DNA of 9,690 nucleotides from Candidatus Moraniibacteriota bacterium (GCA_027031945.1 JALVPE010000090.1:1-9690); one strand, 5' to 3'. Positions 1-7,582 are shown, counted from the stretch's first letter. Notes: generated by a model from the letters alone, not told the origin. Made by a program: numbers and translations.

Positions 1-380
1 ACCCTTAACGATAAATCTTTTGTATTACCCGCCTTGATTGCCTTGGCATGAATAACAATCAAATGTTTATCTTTTCCATTTACATATCCACTAGCGGTAA
101 TTCCGGCAAACCTAAAATGACCCTTGTCAATGTCATCAGAATTAGACATCATCATATAATTGGCTGTGTCCAAACCCTTATCAAAACCTTTACCTGTATC
201 TTACTAATGCTTTGTCCGATGTCTACATATATTTAACATAAAATTTGACTAGTTGCTTGACTTTTATTAGCTGGAGTAACCCAAATACCTCCATCGGAAT
301 ATAGCCACATTATTTGTAAAAATAAACATTACCATCAAAACTATATTAATAATGGTGATAACTCTTATATTTTTTTGCAT
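1..380 (-). pseudogene. Broken gene for an exported cohesin-like protein (5' part, runs off window)
   Basis: Read on the minus strand, an ATG at 378-380 opens a classic signal peptide (MQKNIRVITIINIVLMVMFI, then FTNNVA). Near 300 the frame shifts by one base into a reading containing SDGGIWVTPANKSQATSQIL. A TAA at 233-235 follows, and the same frame goes on as YVDIGQSISKIQVKV. Near a run of four A (183-186) it returns to the first frame and reads through FDKGLDTANYMMMSNSDDID and GHFRFAGITASGYV to the window edge. The second shift is explained by one missing T (minus strand) in that run. The pattern of FAG, then GY.NG, then a KAI.AG strand resembles the end of a cohesin domain; this assignment is tentative and from pattern only. 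Two compensating shifts plus a stop argue for a decayed gene rather than one sequencing error. No Shine-Dalgarno site is visible before the ATG. The C-terminal part lies outside the window. Confidence 0.6.
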
Positions 381-869
381 TTTTTTATTTTAAACTATTT
401 AAATATATCAATCTCCCACTTTTCATTTTATTGACAAGTTCTAATCGCCTACATTCAAATATTAATCGCAATATTCTCATAAATATCAATCCCTATCTCT
501 TCATAAAACACTTCGACATGTGTTTCTAATTTAACTTTTGCAAGGACAATTATTAATCAATCATTCTACTTTAAATATCCTTTTTTTGTCAGTCCTGTCG
601 GAAAGAATTCCTAAGTAGTTTATTTTAAGCTTTTATTAGCACTTATTTCACATGAAACATAAGGAAAAATACACGCTAAGACCCAATACTTTCTCTACAC
701 TCTCATAATCTTTAGTTTCAGAACTGTTACCCTTACTCAGAGTATATTTCTAATTTTTAAAGAATTTTTTTACTTTATTTTTAGTTTTATTCATTACTTT
801 GTAATTTATTATTTATTTTTTTATTATGCCACAAAAACACAACTCCAATAAAATTCTCCACTTTATAAA
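381..869. other. AT-rich gene-free stretch with possible remains of a short minus-strand gene
   Basis: No intact gene is visible in these 489 bases. On the minus strand an ATG at 792-794 starts a lysine-rich reading that passes through stops at 750, 648, 636, 633 and 561 with protein-like runs between them (SSETKDYESVEKVLGLSV, then YLGILSDRTDKKRIFKVE). Two further frames carry THVEVFYEEIGIDIYENIAI and ECRRLELVNKMKSGRLIYLN, ending in TAA at 385-387, only four bases before the ATG of the next broken gene. This could be a heavily decayed gene of about 135 codons. Stop-free runs of 25-33 codons also arise by chance in DNA this AT-rich, so the reading is weak. I recognise no family, RNA gene, promoter or terminator here. 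Confidence 0.25.
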
Positions 870-2588
870 CTATAACGATGTGCCACAATTACTATTATTG
901 GACATTGTTGCACTACCACTTAAGTCTACAATAGCGTCCGTATTATAAGGGACACAAATATTATTATTAGTAATATTTACCGAAGTACTATCTGTAGAGA
1001 CAACCACACCTCTCCGACCATTTACATTGTCAGTGATATGATTATTATCAACTATTATATTAGAACCTGTTTCCATTTTGATACCAGCTCTCCATTGTTT
1101 ATTAGAGCCATTATTAGTTACTGTATTATTTTGTAAAGAAACAGTATTGGCAGTAAACATATAGATACCGTCATCAGCATTATCCGCAACGGTTGCGTTA
1201 CTAACATTTATATCAGAAATTATCCCACCGTGAGTGGTATAAAGCAATAATCCTTGCCCTTCATTATGAGATAAAATTGTTCCATTAATAGTTACATGAC
1301 TAATTACATCATCTGTACCATCCGGTTCAAGATCAATGCCTGCAGAAGGTGCCGTGCCATGAGTATAACTATAATTACCATTTGTTATTGTTATATTACT
1401 TCCTGATATTACAGATAACCCTTGTCGTCTATTATTTGTAGATTCTACATTGATTAAATGTACTCCATTAGTTCTTGCGCCGGGTTCATCGGATATATAA
1501 ATTCCATCACCCCAAGAATCTGTTATTTCCGTACTATCTATTGTTGCATTTGTGGCCGAATAGATTAAAATCCCCTTCCCCCACTCACCACTAGTTCCCA
1601 CGTGCTGATTTCGTTCCCCCATAATTTTTCCACCTCTAATAGTTGTAGAATCTGTACCGTTAATACTAACAACATTATACCCCCCAGCATTATTTGGTAA
1701 AGCTTTTAAAATAGCATTATTAGATAATTGTAAAGTAAAATTACTTTTCAACTTCAATCCGGCTTTATGTACAGCATCTATCCAATATTCTCCATCAGGA
1801 AGAAGTAAGGTACTGTTTGCAGGCATAGCATCTATTATTTGCTGTAAAATTGCAGTATAATCAATTACACTACAATCTGGACTGGTGTAATCGCCACCCC
1901 AACCAGTTCCATCCATATTCAATCCAAGTGATTTCCTAAATAACAAATTCGCATCAAAAGTATTGACATTTCCATTGCAATTAGCGTCTCCTGTTGTCAC
2001 TGCATCAATCCACCCCGTCCCACTTAAATCAAAACCTAGAGAATAACGAAGCACTAGACTTGCGTCAAAAGTATTTAGATTTTCAGAATTATTTACATCG
2101 ATACGTGGGCTCATTGTCGGAGAAACATACCAAAAAACAACATAATCTTCATTATTAACTCCGGTAGATCCAGAACATCTAATAGACCGGAAATAAGAAT
2201 TACCATTAGTTAAACCAGATATTACTGTGGAATGACTAGTGCCTCCAGTATTTGTAAATGTATATGGTAATAAATTATAATCTACGCCAGTAATTCTATC
2301 ATCTCCATATTTACATGTGGCATTTTCGTTAGTAGTAATAGATATAACCACCGATGATGTATTGGGAGATAATATTCCATCCATAGTGCCAGGAAAAATA
2401 ATTGGAGCTGCCAAAACAATATTATTAACAAAGAACAATCCAATGCATATAGTATATATAAAAACTAATTTCTTATTTAAAAGGATGCTGTTAATATTAT
2501 CATCTATATTAAAATAATATCCAAATTGATTTGTTTTGAATAAAATATTCAAAATTGTTTTTCTAATTAAACTCAAGACTTGATTCAT
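870..2588 (-). CDS. Exported dockerin-type repeat protein with right-handed parallel beta-helix
   Basis: This 572-residue protein is secreted or surface-bound. Residues 41-60 are a hydrophobic signal segment ending in VLA-AP, a good signal peptidase I site. Residues 63-158 look like a fibronectin/Ig-type beta domain with a possible disulfide (C92, C138). Residues 164-185 and 201-222 are two dockerin-like calcium loops: D164, N166, S168 and D175, then D201, N203, N205 and D212. Each is followed by a short helix ending in SLG. From about 243 to 570 the chain is an Asn/Thr/Gly-rich parallel beta-helix of the pectate-lyase-superfamily type, with rungs such as DSWGDGIYIS (357-366). Such folds usually bind or cleave polysaccharides; catalytic residues cannot be assigned. 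The dockerin pair sits in the middle rather than at the C-terminus. The start is supported by an AAAGG site nine bases upstream and leaves an unusual 40-residue extension before the signal segment, with no alternative start codon between residue 14 and that segment. Architecture is sure; function is not. Confidence 0.88.
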   Translation of the reverse strand: MNQVLSLIRKTILNILFKTNQFGYYFNIDDNINSILLNKKLVFIYTICIGLFFVNNIVLAAPIIFPGTMDGILSPNTSSVVISITTNENATCKYGDDRITGVDYNLLPYTFTNTGGTSHSTVISGLTNGNSYFRSIRCSGSTGVNNEDYVVFWYVSPTMSPRIDVNNSENLNTFDASLVLRYSLGFDLSGTGWIDAVTTGDANCNGNVNTFDANLLFRKSLGLNMDGTGWGGDYTSPDCSVIDYTAILQQIIDAMPANSTLLLPDGEYWIDAVHKAGLKLKSNFTLQLSNNAILKALPNNAGGYNVVSINGTDSTTIRGGKIMGERNQHVGTSGEWGKGILIYSATNATIDSTEITDSWGDGIYISDEPGARTNGVHLINVESTNNRRQGLSVISGSNITITNGNYSYTHGTAPSAGIDLEPDGTDDVISHVTINGTILSHNEGQGLLLYTTHGGIISDINVSNATVADNADDGIYMFTANTVSLQNNTVTNNGSNKQWRAGIKMETGSNIIVDNNHITDNVNGRRGVVVSTDSTSVNITNNNICVPYNTDAIVDLSGSATMSNNSNCGTSL

Positions 2589-2597
2589 ATATTTTAT

Positions 2598-2603
2598 CCC
2601 TTT
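2598..2603 (-). promoter_or_regulatory. Shine-Dalgarno site for the dockerin/beta-helix gene
   Basis: The minus strand reads AAAGGG with nine bases between it and the ATG at 2586-2588. AAAGG matches the anti-Shine-Dalgarno complement. This fixes the start despite the long N-terminal extension. Most other genes in the window have no comparable site. Confidence 0.6.
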
Positions 2604-2652
2604 TTAATCAATATCCAATACAAATAAATAACTCCACACAACCATATAGTTA

Positions 2653-2681
2653 ATAATACTTTATCCATTAATAAATATCAA
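2653..2681 (-). promoter_or_regulatory. Sigma-70-like promoter for the dockerin/beta-helix gene
   Basis: On the minus strand the -35 box is TTGATA (2676-2681, 5/6 match) and the -10 box is TATTAT (2653-2658, 5/6 match), separated by exactly 17 bases. Transcription would begin near 2646, giving a 5' untranslated leader of just under 60 bases. Function is inferred from sequence alone. Confidence 0.55.
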
Positions 2682-3110
2682 CTAAACTACATATGAGCTA
2701 CTATACTCTCTATTATCCTTACAGATACAAAAAAATAAGAGTTATAAGCAAATTCTTAAAATCGCAAACCCATAGACTTCAAAAATCCTTAAACAAAATC
2801 AAAATCTGATATCCAAAAAGTATTCCAATATAACAAACAAAATAATCACGCACTAAACGTAAAAAAGGAGCACAAGATTTAATCTTGTTTTTAAACTAAT
2901 TCTATATCATCTAAATCTATCAGAAAGTATAAAATTTAAAAATAATGTAACATACTTTTATTCTGTTTTGATTATGAAAAAGAAGTAATGATAGTTCCAT
3001 ATTTTTTAATGTATAATTTTCCTTATTATACTTATTCCACACAAAATATCTCCTATTAATATTTTTACATTTTATTTAATAAGTTTGATAATTCTTTAAA
3101 ACTAAAAATA
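2682..3110. other. Divergent intergenic region without a recognisable gene
   Basis: This very AT-rich stretch separates the minus-strand promoter at 2653-2681 from the plus-strand clpC promoter at 3111-3139. The longest plus-strand readings are trivial, for example a five-codon ATG-to-TAA at 2975. It contains a clean AAAAGGAG Shine-Dalgarno-like sequence (2863-2870) with no reading frame after it, and just downstream a terminator-like hairpin. I see no tRNA, riboswitch or repeat array. Confidence 0.5.
2872..2892 (+). terminator. Orphan intrinsic-terminator-like hairpin
   Basis: A perfect 7-bp stem (ACAAGAT / ATCTTGT) with a TTA loop is followed by a short T run (2888-2892) on the plus strand. 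The stem is AT-rich and therefore weak. No plus-strand gene lies upstream within the intergenic region, so it may end a small unannotated transcript, be left over from a lost gene, or be chance. Confidence 0.35.
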
Positions 3111-3124
3111 TTGACATTTGTCAA
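3111..3124. repeat. Small perfect inverted repeat over the clpC -35 box
   Basis: TTGACA and TGTCAA form 6-bp complementary arms separated by TT, so the -35 box is itself one arm. This could be a repressor operator controlling the Clp gene, as stress regulators often bind over the promoter. It does not match the CIRCE element or the tandem GGTCAAA heptads of CtsR. With arms this short, chance is a real alternative. Confidence 0.3.
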
Positions 3125-3139
3125 AAATATGCACATAAT
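3111..3139 (+). promoter_or_regulatory. Near-consensus sigma-70 promoter for the clpC-comF operon
   Basis: The -35 box is a perfect TTGACA (3111-3116) and the -10 box is CATAAT (3134-3139, 5/6), with a 17-base spacer. Transcription would start near 3146, giving a leader of about 28 bases before the ATG at 3174. This placement rules against starting translation at the TTG at 3111 or the ATG at 3129, since both lie inside the promoter. Confidence 0.7.
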
Positions 3140-3173
3140 AGAGTACTTACCTCTATTAAAAATAATTTATTCT

Positions 3174-5603
3174 ATGTCCCAAAAAAAATCAACTGCAACA
3201 AAATTAACCCTACATGCTCGTAAAAGTATGATACATGCTGAAAAAATCGCTAGCACTAATAACTCTGATGCAATCACACCAGAACATCTACTCTATGGTA
3301 TCTTTCTAGAACGTGGCAGTGTTGGCATGACTATTCTTAAAAATATCGGACTTTCCAAAAAAATATTTGAAACATATATTATTAATAATAAAACAACCAA
3401 AAATAAAATTTCTAGTAAGCTTAAATTATCTAATGAAGTTAAAAAAATTATTACAAATGCTCATGCTTTAGCTGCTGAGTTTGGATATAACTATGTTGGT
3501 ACGGAACATTTAGTTTATGCACTATTAAATACACAAAATGCAACTATCCAAAAAATCTTAGCATCCGCAAATCCAAAAAAACAAAAAGCACAACCAAATA
3601 CACCACCTCAAATGCCAAATGCCCATCCTGGACTATTTGGTATAGAAAACCTTTCCGCACTAATGGGTAATGAAACAACATTAGACTCTCAATTAGATCA
3701 ATTTTGTACAAATATATCAAAACAAATCAAAGAGCCCTTCATTGGAGGTAAGGCAAATATTGAACGAATTATAACAATCTTGGGACGTAAAAATAAAAAC
3801 AATCCCATAATTATCGGTGAGCCCGGAGTTGGTAAAACTGCAATTGTTGAACATATTGCACATATTGCCAAAAGCCAGGACGCACCATATTATTTATATA
3901 ATAAGGAAATTATTACATTAAGCCTCACTTCACTTGTTGCCGGAACAAGTTTTAGAGGTGAATTTGAACAACGTCTCAAAAATATAATTACAGAAGTAGA
4001 AGAAAATCCAAATATTATTTTGTTCATAGATGAAATTCATACAATCATAGGAACCGGCAATACGGGCGGTAGTCTAGATGCTGCAAACATACTCAAACCG
4101 GCACTCGCCAGAGGAAGTGTGCGCATCATCGGCGCAACAACATTAGGAGAATATAAAAAACATATTGAAAAAGACCCTGCACTTGAACGACGTTTTCAAA
4201 AAGTAATATTAAACGAACCTTCTCCAGATGACACACGTAAAATACTCAGTGGCGTAAAAAAAACATTTGAAACACATCATAATATTATAATACCAAAAGA
4301 TGCTCTGGATGCCATTATAGAATATAGTGCACGATATTTACCCGAACAATTTTTCCCTGATAAAGCACTTGATGTACTTGATGAAACAGCTGCACGTTTA
4401 TGTAATAAACACGAAAAAAACAATTTACAAAAAGAAATTATTTCTCTTGAAAATGATTTGGAAGAAGTTATTGCTCAAAAATCAACATTGATACATAGTG
4501 AACAATACTTAGAGGCATCTCAACTAAAAGAAACAGAGGATGCACTTAAATGCGAAATTAATGCATTGCAAAATAAGATGCAAAAACAAATAAAACAAAA
4601 TAAATCATCTATGACACGTTCAGATGTGGCAGAAACGGTTGCACTCCAATCAAATATTCCAAAAGAAAAAATTCTTCAAACAGCAACCAAAACTCTATCA
4701 GAGATATCAAAAAAACTTAACCACCAAATAATAGGTCAAGATACGGCAATTTCAAAAATTACCGATACACTCTTGCGTAGTGCGAGTGGAATTTGTAATG
4801 AAAATCGTCCAAATGGCTCATTTCTATTTTTAGGCACAACCGGAACAGGAAAAACTCTTACAGCAAAATTGCTTGCCGAAGAATTATATAGTAATCCCGA
4901 AGCTTTAATTCGTGTCGATATGAGCGAATTCATGGAACGTCATCAAGCGTCCAAACTACTTGGTGCGCCAGCCGGTTACGTAGGTTATGGTGAGGGTGGC
5001 ATATTTACAGAAAAAATTCGTCGTAATCCTCATAGTGTTGTATTATTTGATGAAATAGAAAAAGCTCATCCTGATATATTTAATATTCTCCTCCAAATTC
5101 TTGAAGATGGAACATTAACTGATGCAAGTGGCAGAATAATTAATTTCAAAAATACAATTATTATACTTACATCAAACATAGGTAGTTCTGAAACAAGTAA
5201 TATCAAAAATTTAGGTTTCAACAATGTATCAGAAACTGCAAAAACATATGCAAAAAAAATTAATACTGCATCCAAAGAAATTCTCTCAGCAGAATTATTA
5301 TCTCGTTTAGATCATGTTGTTATATTTAACCAATTGACTAAAACTGATCTTAAAAAAATTACACAAATAGAACTAAATAAATTAAAAAAGCGACTCGATG
5401 CAAAAAATATCACACTAACATTTACAAAGCATCTCATAACACATATTGTAGATAGTGTGGTAACTAAAAAGAATGGAGCTCGTGATGTACGTCAATTTAT
5501 TCAAGAACATATTGAAGGAAAAATCGCGCATCATATTATTACACACCCAGATAAAACAACCTTGAAAATTGATTATGTCGATGACAACATCATTCTTACA
5601 TAG
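3174..5603 (+). CDS. clpC: ATP-dependent Clp protease ATP-binding subunit ClpC
   Basis: This 809-residue Hsp100/AAA+ unfoldase should form a cytoplasmic hexamer that unfolds proteins and feeds them to ClpP. Residues 1-130 are two Clp-N repeats; E37 and E111 sit in the PEHLL and TEHLV motifs, equivalent to the phosphoarginine-pocket glutamates of Bacillus ClpC. D1 has Walker A GEPGVGKT (215-222), Walker B ILFIDEIH (282-289), an RR finger at 339-340 and pore loop AGTSFRGEF, with SF where KY is usual. A short coiled-coil middle domain (about 412-475, UVR-like) marks ClpC rather than ClpB, whose middle domain is about twice as long. D2 has GTTGTGKT (554-561), pore loop GYVGYGEGG (601-609), VVLFDEIEKAH (622-632), finger R711 and sensor-2 GARDVR (768-773). 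LGF at 680-682 fits the ClpP-docking tripeptide. The ATG at 3174 is chosen because upstream starts fall inside the promoter. The 3' end overlaps comF. No clpP is in the window. Confidence 0.95.
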   Translation: MSQKKSTATKLTLHARKSMIHAEKIASTNNSDAITPEHLLYGIFLERGSVGMTILKNIGLSKKIFETYIINNKTTKNKISSKLKLSNEVKKIITNAHALAAEFGYNYVGTEHLVYALLNTQNATIQKILASANPKKQKAQPNTPPQMPNAHPGLFGIENLSALMGNETTLDSQLDQFCTNISKQIKEPFIGGKANIERIITILGRKNKNNPIIIGEPGVGKTAIVEHIAHIAKSQDAPYYLYNKEIITLSLTSLVAGTSFRGEFEQRLKNIITEVEENPNIILFIDEIHTIIGTGNTGGSLDAANILKPALARGSVRIIGATTLGEYKKHIEKDPALERRFQKVILNEPSPDDTRKILSGVKKTFETHHNIIIPKDALDAIIEYSARYLPEQFFPDKALDVLDETAARLCNKHEKNNLQKEIISLENDLEEVIAQKSTLIHSEQYLEASQLKETEDALKCEINALQNKMQKQIKQNKSSMTRSDVAETVALQSNIPKEKILQTATKTLSEISKKLNHQIIGQDTAISKITDTLLRSASGICNENRPNGSFLFLGTTGTGKTLTAKLLAEELYSNPEALIRVDMSEFMERHQASKLLGAPAGYVGYGEGGIFTEKIRRNPHSVVLFDEIEKAHPDIFNILLQILEDGTLTDASGRIINFKNTIIILTSNIGSSETSNIKNLGFNNVSETAKTYAKKINTASKEILSAELLSRLDHVVIFNQLTKTDLKKITQIELNKLKKRLDAKNITLTFTKHLITHIVDSVVTKKNGARDVRQFIQEHIEGKIAHHIITHPDKTTLKIDYVDDNIILT

Positions 5604-6312
5604 AACAAAACTCATTTTGTCTACAATTCAACAAGTTATCCTTGATGGACTATTTCCTATTCGCTGTCTAGGCTGTGGAAAATTTGATGAATGGATTTGT
5701 GTAAATTGTCATAGCACCTTACCCATTCTCACAGATCAACATTGCCCGGTATGTAAAAAACATGTAACGCTCAACGGAGTGGTATGTCCTCAATGTCACG
5801 AAACAACAAAAAAATCATTTGATGGTGTGTTCGTTGCTTCATATTATCATGATAAATTACTCAAAAAAACAATCCATTATTACAAATACCATTTTGTAAA
5901 AAATCTTTCAGAACCACTTGCTTTGCTATTAGCTCAATCCATTCAAAACTCGACATTGGCAACTCCAGACATTATTATACCGGTACCACTTCATAAACGC
6001 AGATATCGTTGGCGAGGATTTAATCAGGCAAGTGAGTTAGCAAAAAAACTTGACTTACAAATTTCTGTAATTACTGATATACTAATACGTGTGCGTTATA
6101 CTGTGCCTCAAGTAAAAATGAAAAATAAAAATAAACGTCAAAAAAACTTGAATAACGCTTTTATTGTAAAAAACAAATCACAAGTTATTGACAAAAATAT
6201 TCTATTGATTGATGATGTAATGACTACGGGTGCAACTTTGAAAGAATGTGCTAAGGCACTTAAAACAGCTGGAGCAAAAACCGTTTACTGTCTTGTGCTA
6301 GCACGAGAATAA
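5575..6312 (+). CDS. comF: ComF family protein (zinc-ribbon phosphoribosyltransferase)
   Basis: The 245-residue product has the usual ComF layout. Four CxxC pairs in the N-terminal third (C31/34, 42/45, 57/60 and 71/74) form zinc-binding knuckles. A type I phosphoribosyltransferase domain follows, with the conserved IIIPVPLHKRRYRWRGFNQA stretch (about 134-153) and the PRPP loop LLIDDVMTTGAT (210-221). In model bacteria ComF is needed for uptake and processing of transforming DNA; its exact reaction is not settled. In this lineage it probably belongs to the DNA-import machinery, but that is inferred from the family. It starts inside the 3' end of clpC (29-base overlap), pointing to translational coupling and a shared operon. 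Candidate starts are ATG 5575 and ATG 5581; a TTG at 5569 is less likely. No Shine-Dalgarno site distinguishes them. Confidence 0.92.
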   Translation: MSMTTSFLHRTKLILSTIQQVILDGLFPIRCLGCGKFDEWICVNCHSTLPILTDQHCPVCKKHVTLNGVVCPQCHETTKKSFDGVFVASYYHDKLLKKTIHYYKYHFVKNLSEPLALLLAQSIQNSTLATPDIIIPVPLHKRRYRWRGFNQASELAKKLDLQISVITDILIRVRYTVPQVKMKNKNKRQKNLNNAFIVKNKSQVIDKNILLIDDVMTTGATLKECAKALKTAGAKTVYCLVLARE

Positions 6313-6355
6313 TATCATTTGTAATTCAAGAAATATAAATAATTCATACAAATAA

Positions 6356-7483
6356 ATGCAAAAAATAAAAAAGTTTTTCTTTTTAATATTTCTTCTTATT
6401 CCAACATTATTGACGGGTGTCTATATTTATGCATTTTCTCCCTCATTTATTTCTATACCTACGGCAGACAAAAATGGTTCTGAGATTTTGCCAACAGAAA
6501 CATTTACAATTACTTTTGATAAACCTATAGAAAAATCTTACTATCAAAAAAATATTTCTCTTTCCCCACGCACACCCATGAAAGCAATTCTTAATGATGA
6601 TAATACTAAAATCACCATTATTCCAACTCATGGATGGAATATTGGCACAAAATATACACTGGATATCCCTAACGGACGTGCCAAAAATTTTACACAAATA
6701 AGTAGTGCTTCATTCAATTTTACAGTAACAGATTATCCTCGTGTAATCGATGTAACCCCACATTCTGGCGCAAAAGATGTACGATTAGACATCGAAGATC
6801 CTATTGTGATTCAATTTAACAAATCAACAAAAGGTTTTTATATAGATTTTAATCTTAAGCCACCTGTGCCAGTAACATATCAAAATAATGCCCAAAAGAC
6901 ACAGTTCAAGCTTCTACCTAAAGAACCGCTAAAAGCCGATACGACTTACACTCTTACACTTTATGCAAAGGCAGACAATACAGCTGATGACAATTATGTC
7001 CCTATACATACGAGCACATTTACAACACTCCCTCCAAAACCAAAAACATGGGCTGAAAATTTACAAGATAGATTAGAAGAAGCTAAAAAGTTTACAACTC
7101 CAAGAATTACCGAGGGAAAATATATTGACATAAATTTAGAAACTCAAATTATGACAATATTTGAAAATGGAATCAACAAAGGAGCCTTTCTTATATCTTC
7201 TGGAAGACCTGGAATGGATACACCGAAAGGAACTCATAAAATATATAATAAGCATCCTCGTCCATGGTCCAAAAAATATGGACTATATATGCCATATTGG
7301 ATGGCTATAACGCCAAGTGGCAAATATGGAATTCATGAATTGCCGGAATGGCCAAGTGGTTATAAAGAAGGACAAAATCACTTGGGTATTAAAGTATCTC
7401 ATGGCTGTGTACGCTTAGGTGTTGGACCTGCAGAAAAAATATATAATTGGGCAGAAATTGGCACACCAGTAATTGTCTACTAA
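6356..7483 (+). CDS. L,D-transpeptidase with two Ig-like domains and N-terminal membrane anchor
   Basis: This 375-residue protein should act at the outer face of the membrane, forming 3-3 peptidoglycan cross-links or attaching proteins to peptidoglycan. A charged start (MQKIKK) and a hydrophobic segment at 7-27 form a signal anchor. Residues about 40-125 and 130-225 are two bacterial Ig-like (Big_5-type) repeats; each has an early FDKP- or FNKS-type strand and ends with TFNFTV- or TFTTL-like strands. A lysine/glutamate-rich linker (230-250) leads to the YkuD catalytic domain (255-375), with GIHELP (H327) and SHGCVRL (348-354, nucleophile C351) intact. The repeats probably act as a spacer that reaches the wall layer. 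It lies 43 bases after comF without a visible terminator, so co-transcription with clpC-comF is likely. No Shine-Dalgarno site is visible. Confidence 0.93.
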   Translation: MQKIKKFFFLIFLLIPTLLTGVYIYAFSPSFISIPTADKNGSEILPTETFTITFDKPIEKSYYQKNISLSPRTPMKAILNDDNTKITIIPTHGWNIGTKYTLDIPNGRAKNFTQISSASFNFTVTDYPRVIDVTPHSGAKDVRLDIEDPIVIQFNKSTKGFYIDFNLKPPVPVTYQNNAQKTQFKLLPKEPLKADTTYTLTLYAKADNTADDNYVPIHTSTFTTLPPKPKTWAENLQDRLEEAKKFTTPRITEGKYIDINLETQIMTIFENGINKGAFLISSGRPGMDTPKGTHKIYNKHPRPWSKKYGLYMPYWMAITPSGKYGIHELPEWPSGYKEGQNHLGIKVSHGCVRLGVGPAEKIYNWAEIGTPVIVY

Positions 7484-7539
7484 AAATTATGAATAGGTAT
7501 GAACAAGACAAAACAAAATTTTACACGGATTAAAAACAA

Positions 7540-7551
7540 TATTATCTGTAT
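7540..7551 (+). repeat. 12-base repeat upstream of the methyltransferase gene (copy 1)
   Basis: TATTATCTGTAT occurs here, 43 bases (start to start) before the methyltransferase ATG, and again before the next gene. TATTAT could be a -10 box, but no good -35 box is spaced correctly. It is listed as a possible shared promoter element. Confidence 0.3.
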
Positions 7552-7582
7552 TATATTTTTTTAAACTATCACAAATTTTGAT

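Noticed and set aside
48..236. Plus-strand open reading frame of 62 codons
   Set aside because: It is the antisense of a minus-strand coding remnant whose translation is far more protein-like and links to a signal peptide. The plus-strand product has no recognisable feature.
3100..3145. CIRCE or CtsR heat-shock operator at clpC
   Set aside because: The sequence lacks the TTAGCACTC/GAGTGCTAA arms of CIRCE and the tandem GGTCAAA heptads of CtsR.
3111..3173. TTG or ATG starts upstream of ATG 3174 for clpC
   Set aside because: They lie inside the promoter, and the added residues do not belong to the Clp-N domain.
4736..5275. Two minus-strand open frames inside clpC
   Set aside because: They are antisense to conserved AAA+ motifs of clpC and are shadows of its codon pattern.
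5415..5615. Minus-strand open frame across the clpC-comF junction
   Set aside because: It lies antisense to two well-identified genes and shows no domain or start signal.
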